Shown here in pieces: positions 26,000-35,550 of a stretch of 64,000 nt of DNA. A program made the position numbers and the translations under genes. The notes beneath the pieces are model-generated. The model had not been told where the DNA came from. It saw nothing but the letters and a program-made list of their open reading frames with translations, and did no database searches. Numbering within the stretch: the stretch's first letter is position 1; each line of letters begins with the position of its first letter. Origin of the DNA: Lysinibacillus_B sp036662795 (GTDB lineage Bacteria; Bacillota; Bacilli; Bacillales_A; Planococcaceae); NCBI RefSeq assembly GCF_036662795.1, contig NZ_JBAFWZ010000008.1:1-64000 (forward strand), read 5' to 3'.

Positions 26000-26707
26000 C
26001 TATATAATCAACTCATGAATCTCTAACATTTCTTTTATTTCCTGCGTATGATTAAACATCATCACATCAATAATCGATAAACCAGGTATAAAAATTTGAT
26101 TAAATTGTTTATATGGTTTTAGAACAGGCTTAATAAATTGTATTTCGATATTATTTTCTAGATATTTTTGTTGATTATAAAATTCGATTCCACCAATTGC
26201 ATTTATATAGGTAGTAGCATTTAAAGCTTTGCATACCTCAACTCCCCATTCATCTGCAGCATTAGCCACGCTAATCATCGGAAGTTTTTCAGATAAAATA
26301 GTGATTTTCGTATCAATTTCTAGTAAGTTACATACTTTTTTTAAGAGAATCGCGTTAAATTGGCTTAAACTACTGGTATTTTTATACAAGCATTCATCCA
26401 GAAAGTCCGATACGAAAGCATAATTAGGTGCTTTTCGGTAATAATTTATTTGTTGAAATAGATTAGCCTTCCAATCCAATTCATTATTAATTACAATATC
26501 CTTAATTTTTGTTTCTCTAGGAGCTTTTTGAACGGGGACATTTATATATATGCTTTCCTTATGTCCATTTAATATTCGATTTCGATTCATCCAACCTCTT
26601 CGAATATATTGTGCATTATCAAAAATAATAAATTCATTAACTGCATGTATAAGCTGGAAATAGCCTATATAGGGAAAGAAATAGGGTTGCATTAATGCTA
26701 CTTTCAT
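26000..26707 (-). CDS. WbqC-family protein
   Basis: The 235-residue protein matches the WbqC family by its start KVALMQPYFFPYIGYFQLI and by IIFDNAQYIRRGWMNRNRI. WbqC genes occur in O-antigen and capsule clusters, often with genes for amino-dideoxy sugars, and a role in acylating such amino groups has been suggested from gene context. No biochemical activity is certain. Its ATG overlaps the stop of the VioA-like aminotransferase gene by four bases, so the two proteins are likely to act on the same sugar. Confidence 0.85.
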   Translation of the reverse strand: MKVALMQPYFFPYIGYFQLIHAVNEFIIFDNAQYIRRGWMNRNRILNGHKESIYINVPVQKAPRETKIKDIVINNELDWKANLFQQINYYRKAPNYAFVSDFLDECLYKNTSSLSQFNAILLKKVCNLLEIDTKITILSEKLPMISVANAADEWGVEVCKALNATTYINAIGGIEFYNQQKYLENNIEIQFIKPVLKPYKQFNQIFIPGLSIIDVMMFNHTQEIKEMLEIHELII

Positions 26708-27846
26708 AGATAAACATCTCCTATTGAAACCGTTGAGTTTAAACTATTCAATTGGTTTTTTATTATGTTACAAATCCTTTCAACAGTTTCTAGCTGTATG
26801 CCTGCATAAATTGGGAGAGTAAGAATTCTTTCTGAGATTTGTTGTGCGACTGGGGTATGATTAGGAGAAAATTTTGACTTGTAACAATTAATGTTATTAG
26901 TTAGTGGGTAAAAATATTTGCGTGAATAAATATTGTGTTTTTTTAGTTCATCATGAATCTGATCTCTAGAAACTTTATTACTATCAAACAAAACAGGAAA
27001 ATAAGCATAATTACTAACGATACCTTTTTTAACGAATGGCAGTCTGATTCCTTCAAGTTCACTAAGATTTTCAATATATCTTTCATGAACCTCTTTTCTC
27101 TTTTCAATTTCTTGATCTATATGGCGAAGATTACATAGCCCCATCGCTGCTTGGAATTCATTCATTTTCGCATTACCACCAGCGTACTCTATACTTTCAG
27201 GTCCAGTAATACCAAAATTTTTAGCCATATTTATTCTATTTTCTATACTTCTATCCTTATAAGTTAAGGCACCACCTTCTATTGTATGAAACACTTTAGT
27301 TGCATGAAAACTGAACATAGATGCGTCACCAAAATTGGCAACTCCCCTACCGTCTACTGTAACGCCAAATGCATGGGCAGCATCATAAATCACTTTTAAA
27401 TTATACTTTTTGGCTATTCTTTCAATTTCATTAACATTACATACATTGCCATATACATGAACAGGTATAATAGCTGATGTTTTATCTGTAATTAGACGTT
27501 CAAGATTGTCTGTTTGAATTGTATAGTCTTCAAGATTAATATCTGCAAAAATAGGTGTTAACCCTTTTCTTACAATTGCATGCGTAGTAGAAGCAAAAGT
27601 AAAAGGAGTTGTAATAACTTCTCCAGTTAGCTGAAAAGCCTCAATTGCACACTCTAAAGCAAGATGACCGTTGGAGAATAGAGAAACGTTAGGTGTTTTT
27701 AAATATTGTTGTAGTTTTTCTTCTAATCGATTATGCTTAACACCTGCATTTGTTAGCCATCCACTATCCCATATGTCTTTAATTTCATTTAAATACTCAT
27801 CAAATACAGGCATCGAGGGGCGTGTCACTTGAATCGTTTTATTCAT
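26704..27846 (-). CDS. DegT/DnrJ-family sugar aminotransferase, VioA-like
   Basis: This PLP enzyme would move an amino group onto C4 (less likely C3) of dTDP-4-keto-6-deoxyglucose. The 380-residue protein has DSGWLTN near residue 28, the FTFASTTHAI segment, VYDAAHA with the cofactor-binding Asp near residue 158, and SFHATKVF with the Schiff-base lysine near residue 185. These segments are like VioA, which makes dTDP-viosamine. With rfbA and rfbB nearby and no rhamnose genes, dTDP-4-amino-4,6-dideoxyglucose is the likely product. The regiochemistry is inferred. Confidence 0.87.
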   Translation of the reverse strand: MNKTIQVTRPSMPVFDEYLNEIKDIWDSGWLTNAGVKHNRLEEKLQQYLKTPNVSLFSNGHLALECAIEAFQLTGEVITTPFTFASTTHAIVRKGLTPIFADINLEDYTIQTDNLERLITDKTSAIIPVHVYGNVCNVNEIERIAKKYNLKVIYDAAHAFGVTVDGRGVANFGDASMFSFHATKVFHTIEGGALTYKDRSIENRINMAKNFGITGPESIEYAGGNAKMNEFQAAMGLCNLRHIDQEIEKRKEVHERYIENLSELEGIRLPFVKKGIVSNYAYFPVLFDSNKVSRDQIHDELKKHNIYSRKYFYPLTNNINCYKSKFSPNHTPVAQQISERILTLPIYAGIQLETVERICNIIKNQLNSLNSTVSIGDVYL

Positions 27847-27877
27847 TTTTCCTCCTAATGTATTAATGGAATAAACA

Positions 27878-29095
27878 CTATTTTTTTACTAACGTATCTT
27901 CAACAATAACTTGAACCCAATCCCCCATGCTGTCCATCTTCTCTAACATTTCTTTCATTGAAGAATATTTCAGCAACAACGTTCCAACCTTCCTATTTGC
28001 TCCAGTAAAAGCAAAAACAGCATCACCATCATTTTTTGTTATTTCATGCTCAACCAAATTATTCTCTTTCATACCTTGGTGGATTTCTACCCCTTTAAAT
28101 ATTCCACCATTTAAACTATTTATCGCATAACTAGACCAAAATCCTCTTGGATGAATTAATGTTAAATCACTACAATCATTACCCATTGCCCCTTTAATCG
28201 TATATTCAATTAAATCAATACCTGTCGCATATTTTATAACTTGAGGAAGCCAGTCTCCACCATTTCGAGCAGCGATTTCTAGAAGATATACATTCTCTTT
28301 GTTATCTACTAAAATATCGAAATTGTAAGCGCCAGTTTGCATTTTTAACAGATCTAACACTCTTTGAATTTCATTATGAATTTTATCTTGAATATGATCA
28401 GACAAATTGCATGGAAAACTTGATCCAGATGGAACGAATGAATTTACAGCTGGAGTTGGAAAATGCTCATTAGAGAAACATCTAAATACGAGTTTTCCAT
28501 TAACAGAAAATCCATCTCCACCAACCTGATATCCATCTTTTTCGATATACTCTTCTATAATAAAGCGTTTCTTTCTCGAAAAACTTAATGCCCTCTCCAC
28601 TTTTTCTTGTAGAAAGTCAATTGAATCAATTTTTGAAACTCCTCTACTACCAGAAGAATCAACAGGCTTAATTAGTACTGGCATTTTAAAATTGTCGAAG
28701 TCTGCTATAGCCTCTTCTAGTGAATGATATCCCTTCGCTCTAGGTACATTAAAATTATTTTCCCTCAAAAACTCTTTAAACAGATCCTTATATGTTAATA
28801 TCTCCACCGATTTATAAGGGTTTGATGGAAGACCTAATTTTTCTGCAACATAGGCTGCAGTTGGTGCTGCTGCTTCTGATTCATAACAAACAATACCATC
28901 TACTTCTAATGTTTTTGCTAACGCTAAAACTCCTTCTTTGTCTATAGTGCTGACATTATAAGACTCATGCGCAAAATATTTACCAGGATTATCCTCTAAA
29001 TAGTCAGTAATAATAACATAAAGCCCCATATCTTTCGCTGCTTTTATTGCTGGTACTTGCGACTGAGAACCACCTAGCATTAATAATTTTTTCAT
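27878..29095 (-). CDS. ATP-grasp ligase, paralogue 2 of 3
   Basis: The 405-residue protein starts MKKLLMLGGSQSQ and keeps the family features: VLIKPVDSSGSRGV near residue 145, FIIEEYIEKDG near 176, GAYNFDI near 257 and the metal-binding LLEIAARNGGDW near 270. It resembles paralogue 1 along its length, including the C-terminal region after residue 300 that lies outside the ATP-grasp fold and may bind the acceptor. It lies immediately upstream of the VioA-like gene, which ties it to that sugar. Its acyl or amino-acid donor is unknown. Confidence 0.86.
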   Translation of the reverse strand: MKKLLMLGGSQSQVPAIKAAKDMGLYVIITDYLEDNPGKYFAHESYNVSTIDKEGVLALAKTLEVDGIVCYESEAAAPTAAYVAEKLGLPSNPYKSVEILTYKDLFKEFLRENNFNVPRAKGYHSLEEAIADFDNFKMPVLIKPVDSSGSRGVSKIDSIDFLQEKVERALSFSRKKRFIIEEYIEKDGYQVGGDGFSVNGKLVFRCFSNEHFPTPAVNSFVPSGSSFPCNLSDHIQDKIHNEIQRVLDLLKMQTGAYNFDILVDNKENVYLLEIAARNGGDWLPQVIKYATGIDLIEYTIKGAMGNDCSDLTLIHPRGFWSSYAINSLNGGIFKGVEIHQGMKENNLVEHEITKNDGDAVFAFTGANRKVGTLLLKYSSMKEMLEKMDSMGDWVQVIVEDTLVKK

Positions 29096-29142
29096 TTTTA
29101 CACCTCAATTGTTGTTTTTAAGTGATTAAAATTAAAAATTCG

Positions 29143-30351
29143 TTAATTGTTAACTATATGCTCTTCTTCAATATTCACACTTACAAAACTCCCTATCCTA
29201 TCCATCTTCTCTAACATTTCTTCCATTGAAGAAAATTTCAAAAGTAAAGTTCCAAGACTCGAATTTTTTTGTAATTTATAAGGTGAAGGCAAATTGGCTA
29301 TGTTAGATTTCACCAGATTATTTCTTCTTAGTTCGTTTTCAATTTTTATTCCTTTAAATATCCCTGACCTCTCATTAATAATTGTATAAACTCCCCAGTA
29401 TCCACTTTGATCAACCTCAGCTAAACCACTACAATCTTCGTCTAACGCTGCTTTTATTGTATATTCAATTAAATCGACACCATCTACATCGTTAATAACT
29501 TGTGTTAATTCACCGTTATTTCTAACTCCAATATCGATAAAATAAATATTCCCTCTAGTATCAATTTGAGCTTCAAAAAATAGAGGACCTGTTTTCATCT
29601 TTAACAATTGCATTAATCTTTGTAGTTCACTATTGATTTCATTTTGAACATGCAGCGGTAGATTACACGGCCAACTTTCCCCTGTAGGAAGAAATGAGAT
29701 AGTAGAATTAGAAATAAAGTGATTATTAACTAGTCTAGAAAAGGCAAGCTTCCCATCAACAAAGAAACAATCTCCGCCAATTTGATACCCTTGCTTATCG
29801 ATATATTCTTCAATAATGAAACGTTTTGCTCTTGAGAAATGTAATGCATCTTTTACTTTACTCTCCAACATTTCAAGTGAATCAATTAGAGATACTCCCC
29901 TACTGCCAGAAGAGTCAACAGGTTTTACCATTACTGGCATATTAAAATTATGAAAATCGGCTTTTGCCTCTTCAAGAATTGAATACCCTTTAGCTAGAGG
30001 TAGATTAAATTTATTTTCCTTCAAAAAAGCTCTGAACCTATCCTTATTAGATAATATTTCTACCGATTCATACGGAAAAGAAGGTAATCCTAACTTTTCT
30101 GCTACATAGGCAACTGTCGGGGCACCCGAATCAGCTGCATAACATAGTAATCCATCGATATTTAAATATTTTGCTAATGCTAATACAGCTTCTTTATCAA
30201 TGGTGCTAACATTGTGGTATTCATCTGAAAATTGATGCCCAGGATTATCTTCTAAATAATCACAAGTGATGACATAATACCCCATCTCCTTTGCCGTCTT
30301 GATTGCTACAACCTGGGCTGGTGAGCCACCTAGCATCAATAATTTTTTCAT
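29143..30351 (-). CDS. ATP-grasp ligase, divergent paralogue 3 of 3
   Basis: The 402-residue protein is clearly related to paralogues 1 and 2 in its N-terminal two-thirds (MKKLLMLGGSPAQ, VMVKPVDSSGSRGV, FIIEEYIDKQG). The metal site has changed: where the others read NFD and then E-x-A-x-RNGG, this copy reads FFE and then YFIDIGVRNNG, so the key glutamate is aspartate and a glycine is asparagine. The C-terminal part is also more divergent. It may have a new substrate, weak activity, or act as a non-catalytic partner. The frame is intact and well expressed by its GGGGTG ribosome site. Confidence 0.83.
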   Translation of the reverse strand: MKKLLMLGGSPAQVVAIKTAKEMGYYVITCDYLEDNPGHQFSDEYHNVSTIDKEAVLALAKYLNIDGLLCYAADSGAPTVAYVAEKLGLPSFPYESVEILSNKDRFRAFLKENKFNLPLAKGYSILEEAKADFHNFNMPVMVKPVDSSGSRGVSLIDSLEMLESKVKDALHFSRAKRFIIEEYIDKQGYQIGGDCFFVDGKLAFSRLVNNHFISNSTISFLPTGESWPCNLPLHVQNEINSELQRLMQLLKMKTGPLFFEAQIDTRGNIYFIDIGVRNNGELTQVINDVDGVDLIEYTIKAALDEDCSGLAEVDQSGYWGVYTIINERSGIFKGIKIENELRRNNLVKSNIANLPSPYKLQKNSSLGTLLLKFSSMEEMLEKMDRIGSFVSVNIEEEHIVNN

Positions 30352-30410
30352 CTCTTTACACCCCTCAAATTATCGTATCTCATGTCGTTGATTTAAAATA
30401 CAACTAAGAA

Positions 30411-31889
30411 TTATTCATAGATTTCTTTTACTGCTAATTTTTTATTTCTTCTAAAGAGCTCTTTCATAGTTAAAAATAGATAATTATAGATTTCCAATCG
30501 AAAAAGTTTTGCAAATCCGATATATAAAACTACACCGATAATTACTTGCATGAAAATTGTCACAATATCTGACAAACCAAACCATTGAATTGTGTAAACG
30601 ACTGTACCCATTAATAATGATATTAGCAATGATGGGCATATGTCACTAAACTGTTCCTTAATACTATAATTTAATAAAACAATATTAGGATAAGCATTTA
30701 AAAATGATGAAACAATGCCACCTACAATCCCGCCAAGTGCCATTGCATGAACTCCGTACGGTATACTAATGATCAAAATTAATATTCCAAGCAGTTTTTT
30801 TATTATTTCTAATTTCAAAAAGATATCACTGCGGCCTAACGCATTTATAGCTTGTAAATTAGTAGTGTGAATAGGCCATAAAGCATATATCGCACAAAAG
30901 ATTTGGAGAAACGGAACAGCTGGGAGCCATTTTTCTGTTAACAAAACCTTTACGAGTGGTTCTGCAATAACAGCTAGCCCTACCATCATAGGGAAGACAA
31001 TAAAAGAACTTGTAACAATGGATCTTCTCATCATTTCTTTCATTCTTATTACATTCTCTTGTTGCGAAGATAGAGCTGGAAACATTACCGATAGTATTGA
31101 TCCATTTATATTATTTATTAGAACGCTCGGAAACTGCTCTCCTCGATTGTAAAATCCTAAAACACTTGGACTAAATAGCTTCCCAATTATTAAGCTTTTT
31201 AAATTCGAATAAATAGTATCTAATAGAGCCGATAGAAGTAACTTCCAACCAAATGAAAATAATCTTCCTAGCCTTTCTATAGAAAAAAATAGTTGAGGTC
31301 TCCATTTCACCGTGTACCATAGTGTAATAGTAACTATTAATTGAAATAGTAATTGCTGCATTACTAAAGACCAAATTCCAAAATTAGAATATGCCATTGC
31401 TATTCCAATGAAGCCAGATACTACAACTCCACTTAAACTAGTAACAAAAAGTTTTTTAAACTGCATATTACGAGAAATAATTGTATTCTGTATAGAATTA
31501 AAAGCACTGAAAAATAATGATATTGAGAGAATTCTTAAAATGATTACTAATTGAGGTTGATCAAAAAAAGAGGCTATATAAGGTGATACAAAAAATAGTG
31601 TGATGTATAGTATAGTTGATATTAATAAATTTAAATAAAAAACAGATGAAAGATCTATCTCATCTATTTTTTTCGCTTGTATCAGTGCTGTATTAAAGCC
31701 AGATTGGGTGATAACAGCCGCGATTGAGATAAAAATTGTCACTACAACGATTAATCCAAAGTCTTCTGGTAAGAGGAATCTAGCTAGGATAATCATAACA
31801 ATAAATTGAATTCCCTGAGTACCTATTCTTTCAATTAATTTCCATAACAAAGAAGTGATGATTTTTGATTTTATTATCTCATTGCCCAT
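30411..31889 (-). CDS. Wzx-type polysaccharide flippase
   Basis: This 492-residue membrane protein of the MOP superfamily would move the undecaprenol-linked repeat unit across the membrane. It begins with an amphipathic SLLWKLIERIGTQGIQF helix typical of the WzxC/TuaB group and has about 12-14 hydrophobic segments with GGIVGGI-type glycine stretches. It overlaps the upstream glycosyltransferase gene by 16 bases. The gene is very A/T-rich, like the rest of 30-36 kb. Confidence 0.92.
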   Translation of the reverse strand: MGNEIIKSKIITSLLWKLIERIGTQGIQFIVMIILARFLLPEDFGLIVVVTIFISIAAVITQSGFNTALIQAKKIDEIDLSSVFYLNLLISTILYITLFFVSPYIASFFDQPQLVIILRILSISLFFSAFNSIQNTIISRNMQFKKLFVTSLSGVVVSGFIGIAMAYSNFGIWSLVMQQLLFQLIVTITLWYTVKWRPQLFFSIERLGRLFSFGWKLLLSALLDTIYSNLKSLIIGKLFSPSVLGFYNRGEQFPSVLINNINGSILSVMFPALSSQQENVIRMKEMMRRSIVTSSFIVFPMMVGLAVIAEPLVKVLLTEKWLPAVPFLQIFCAIYALWPIHTTNLQAINALGRSDIFLKLEIIKKLLGILILIISIPYGVHAMALGGIVGGIVSSFLNAYPNIVLLNYSIKEQFSDICPSLLISLLMGTVVYTIQWFGLSDIVTIFMQVIIGVVLYIGFAKLFRLEIYNYLFLTMKELFRRNKKLAVKEIYE

Positions 31890-32848
31890 TTACTCCAACT
31901 CCTCTTTGCAATCCTTGCAAAATTTAAAAAAATCGGGCAATACTGATCAATAGTAATTATGATTCTTCTTTTATAACTTAAAGCTAAGTAGAATTCTTTA
32001 TTTTTTCCTGACCTAGCCTCTTTATATTTTCTTTGCTCTATAAAAAGAAGTAATTGATCCTGATATTTACGTCGTTCTAATGCATTTTCAAATTTACCTA
32101 ACGTATAATCATTAATCTCATCTAACATAGTGGCAATTTTACTGTAATGTTCAACTTTCTTACTAATCGAAGAGGCATTTCTATCGGTCCATGAATTACT
32201 AACACCCGTTCTATATTCCGACATAGGTTCATCAATGTAATACACTGTACCTAATAAAGATAAATTTATAGCTAAAGGATAATCACCAACAGGGGCATTT
32301 TTGAAAAAATCCGGTCTATTATTTGCATATTTTAAAGGATAAAACATAGAATTAGTAATAAAAAGACCACCGCCTCCCTCTATTACTTCTTCTGTATTAA
32401 AAACCTTATTACCTTTATTAGCTCTTATTTTTGCTATAAAATGCTTATCTGAAGCATTCACTACATACCCCCCATGTACACATAAGCTGCATTCAGGATG
32501 CTCTTCCATATAAACTGCTTGTTTTTGTAATTTATATGGATCAGTCCAATAATCGTCACCCTCACAAATTGCAATATATTTCCCTTGGGCTCTCTGCAAA
32601 TTTAATTTACTAATTGAAATTCCTTTAGAATATTGGTTCTCCGTCTGATAAATTGGTTTTATTATATCTGGGTGTTGCTTCTCATATTCTCTAATAATTT
32701 CGGCTGTTTTATCGGTTGATGCATCATCATGAATTAAAACCTCAAACTTAAAATTGGTTTTTTGCATTAAAAATCCTTCAATTGCATCTGCAATATATTT
32801 TTCATGATTATATGCAGCACAATGAATACTTACTAAAATATCCGTCAT
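31874..32848 (-). CDS. Family 2 glycosyltransferase
   Basis: The 324-residue cytoplasmic enzyme has the GT-A fold features of family 2: the start VSIHCAAYNHEKYI, a HDDASTDKT nucleotide-binding motif near residue 40 and EGDDYWTDP with the DxD-like metal site near residue 95. It probably adds one sugar to the repeat unit on the lipid carrier. The donor cannot be predicted. Its end overlaps the flippase start. Confidence 0.9.
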   Translation of the reverse strand: MTDILVSIHCAAYNHEKYIADAIEGFLMQKTNFKFEVLIHDDASTDKTAEIIREYEKQHPDIIKPIYQTENQYSKGISISKLNLQRAQGKYIAICEGDDYWTDPYKLQKQAVYMEEHPECSLCVHGGYVVNASDKHFIAKIRANKGNKVFNTEEVIEGGGGLFITNSMFYPLKYANNRPDFFKNAPVGDYPLAINLSLLGTVYYIDEPMSEYRTGVSNSWTDRNASSISKKVEHYSKIATMLDEINDYTLGKFENALERRKYQDQLLLFIEQRKYKEARSGKNKEFYLALSYKRRIIITIDQYCPIFLNFARIAKRSWSKWAMR

Positions 32849-32998
32849 TTACATTTCTCTCCTGAAATTAGAAAGTTATCTTTAAGAGATGCACCATTTC
32901 TAATTTATTCTTTTTGTTACGTTATTTTTGCATTTTTTCAAAATCAATTTAACACCGGATGGCACTTAACATATTTAATACTATTATTTTATTTACAG

Positions 32999-34216
32999 TT
33001 AGTTCCCATCAAATTTCCCAAGAGCATTTAACCAAATTGGAATAATTTTTTTTATATCAAAATCTAAACTTCTTTCAGTCGACCTCAAAGAATATTTTCT
33101 TCTTAACTCTTCATCTTCTATTAATAATTGCAATGCTTCCTTTAACATTACTTCCTGCTCATCTAGAGGATCACTTATCTTTTTCTTGATTCCGCTATTA
33201 ATTGGAACTAAGATACCATTCTCGGCTTGTTCAATTATTGAAGTCTTTCTTTTGTAATCTGTCTTTGGAGCTATTATTTCCCTAGGACCGGATGAACAAT
33301 CTGTAGCTATGACCGGTAAACCACATGCCATCGCTTCAATTAAGGCGTTAGGTAATCCTTCTCTAATAGAAGTTAAAACATAAATATCACAATTTTTTAA
33401 GTATTTAAAAGGGTTCGTGACATATCCAATAAAATTCACTTTACTATTCAAATGGTATGCATTTGTCATATCTTTCAAATACTTTTCATTTTCACCCCTC
33501 CCAATTATTAATAATTCAACATTCTTAAATTTATTTTCAATTTCTTTAAATGCTCTAAGCAAATTCCATTGTGCTTTAAGATCTATTAAGGATCCCATAG
33601 TCACAATACTTATGGTATTTTCTTTATTCTTAATTCCTGGTTTCTCAGATAATTCATTTATCATTTTTAGTTCATAAGGGTTATAAGAAACTATTATTTT
33701 TTCTTTTTTAATTTCAAAATTATCTATCAAATCCTGGCCCGATTCTTGACTAATTGTTAAAATTCCATCCAGCTTATTAAAATATTTTTTTATTAACATT
33801 TTAAAAAAAAACACATAAATATTGTTTTTAAAACTGTTTGAGTATTCGAATTGTCCAGATAAATAACTACTTACTGCATGAATTGTCGTTTCTTTCTTTT
33901 TTGTAGCTGCATTTACAATTCCCATATTCTCCATAAAGCTTATAACTATATCAAAATCCATTTCTCTTTTAACTTTATGAATAATTTTAAAATAATTAAT
34001 ATATTTAAGCGGTTTTATACTATTTAATTCTTTTGGATATCTCTCTTTTAAATTAATAATTTCACATACAAATTTATAATCATTTGAATCATTTTCAAAA
34101 GTAATAATCGTTAACTTATACTTTTTATTTAAATCTTTGGATTGTGATAATGTTGATATTATTCTCTCAGCACCACCATTAGCTAGTGTGGGTGTAATTA
34201 TCGCTAGTTTTTTCAT
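32999..34216 (-). CDS. Family 4 glycosyltransferase
   Basis: The 405-residue GT-B enzyme begins KLAIITPTLANGGAERI, the usual acceptor-side signature, and contains the C-terminal donor-binding ITSIREGLPNALIEAMACGLPVIATD segment. It ends with a normal C-terminal helix region. Its first codons overlap the end of the polymerase gene by 38 bases. A 150-base gap with no recognisable feature separates it from the family 2 gene downstream. The sugar it transfers is unknown. Confidence 0.91.
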   Translation of the reverse strand: MKKLAIITPTLANGGAERIISTLSQSKDLNKKYKLTIITFENDSNDYKFVCEIINLKERYPKELNSIKPLKYINYFKIIHKVKREMDFDIVISFMENMGIVNAATKKKETTIHAVSSYLSGQFEYSNSFKNNIYVFFFKMLIKKYFNKLDGILTISQESGQDLIDNFEIKKEKIIVSYNPYELKMINELSEKPGIKNKENTISIVTMGSLIDLKAQWNLLRAFKEIENKFKNVELLIIGRGENEKYLKDMTNAYHLNSKVNFIGYVTNPFKYLKNCDIYVLTSIREGLPNALIEAMACGLPVIATDCSSGPREIIAPKTDYKRKTSIIEQAENGILVPINSGIKKKISDPLDEQEVMLKEALQLLIEDEELRRKYSLRSTERSLDFDIKKIIPIWLNALGKFDGN

Positions 34217-35537
34217 TACTATTAACCCCTATCCTAAATAATATTATTAACGGTACCAAAATATAAAAAGCATCATTACTGGACAGAGATAACCCGAAAG
34301 ATGTAAATAAAAGTATTATTATTAACATAAAGTATGGCGATTTTATTGTATTTTTTACATACTTAAATAATTCTCTAAAGAGTAATAGCAGTAATAATAG
34401 ACCAAACACTCCACACCCCACTAGTAACTCTAAAAAAATATTGTGAGGAGCCATATATATCCCCAGTTCTTGGCTTAAAATGTTCGCATCATTAGAAAAC
34501 CCTACGCCAATTAATAAAATCTCAGGTTTTATAAATAGTAATTCTACATAATCCGCCCAAATGTCTCCACGGCCTGTCAAAATATCATCAGTTTCTGTTC
34601 GCATCTGAAATACGGGTATTACTAATTTTTTCACAATAAATATTAAAGATATTATTCCTACGTTTATAAAAACCAAAGACAACAATATTCTCTTAAACTT
34701 ACTATTAAAGGAATTAAAATTTATTGAATTTCTAAAATAGTATAATGAAGTAGCCAATATCACAATTATTGACAATGCATAGCTTTTTGAAATACTTCTA
34801 AACCCGTTTATTATTAAGAACAAGCATACAAACATTAAGATTAAACTACTTTTTTTCATCTTCAATAATAACGATGCAATAATTAAGCAGACTGCCACCA
34901 ATACTAATTGACTATAGTAATTAGGATCTGCATTAAGACCTGAAAATCTATTAATGCTCATTAATAAAGCTTGCTTATCTCTTGATACAATATATGGAAT
35001 CCCAGGGAAAACATCTGCAATTATAATAGACATGCCCATTGCTGAACTGAATATATAAGTACAGTTATATAAAATCTTAGTTTTATTATTATATTTAGAA
35101 AAGCTCAAAATACAAACTTTCATAAAGAGAACATTTAGAATAAATGATAGAAAATTAGCATAGCTACCTTGATAGAAAGTAGTACTTATAAATTGAAATA
35201 GAGTAAATAAAATTAAATATAAAATATCTATTTTTTTTATCTGTATGTTCTTTTGAAATAAGATATGAATTATATAAATTGTAAATAAAATAATAAGAGA
35301 CGATGGTAAACTGCCACTAATTTTAAAAATACTTGCAAATGGCAATGTATATAAAATTACATAATACTTTTTCTCTGCATTCAAAAACAAAAAAATTAGG
35401 ATATATATGAACGAAAAAACGATTCCAAACTTATAGTTAAAGGAATTGAAAATAAAACTATATAGGAACCAACTTAACGAAAGAACAGCTATTAGAATCA
35501 TAAGATTTTTACTGTTATTATCGAAATTTTTTTTCAT
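34179..35537 (-). CDS. Wzy-type polysaccharide polymerase
   Basis: This very hydrophobic 452-residue protein with about 10-12 membrane segments fits an O-antigen polymerase, which joins flipped repeat units outside the membrane. A long extra-membrane loop near residues 310-360 includes RTETDDILTGRGDIWADYVEL, a wording common in Wzy proteins, followed by GVGFSN and APHNIFLELL. The frame opens at 35564, but GGAG lies seven bases before an ATG at 35537, which removes the overlap with the gene upstream. Wzy proteins share little sequence, so the call rests on topology and context. Confidence 0.87.
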   Translation of the reverse strand: MKKNFDNNSKNLMILIAVLSLSWFLYSFIFNSFNYKFGIVFSFIYILIFLFLNAEKKYYVILYTLPFASIFKISGSLPSSLIILFTIYIIHILFQKNIQIKKIDILYLILFTLFQFISTTFYQGSYANFLSFILNVLFMKVCILSFSKYNNKTKILYNCTYIFSSAMGMSIIIADVFPGIPYIVSRDKQALLMSINRFSGLNADPNYYSQLVLVAVCLIIASLLLKMKKSSLILMFVCLFLIINGFRSISKSYALSIIVILATSLYYFRNSINFNSFNSKFKRILLSLVFINVGIISLIFIVKKLVIPVFQMRTETDDILTGRGDIWADYVELLFIKPEILLIGVGFSNDANILSQELGIYMAPHNIFLELLVGCGVFGLLLLLLLFRELFKYVKNTIKSPYFMLIIILLFTSFGLSLSSNDAFYILVPLIILFRIGVNSNEKTSDNYTHTS

Positions 35538-35550
35538 ATACTTACTCCAT

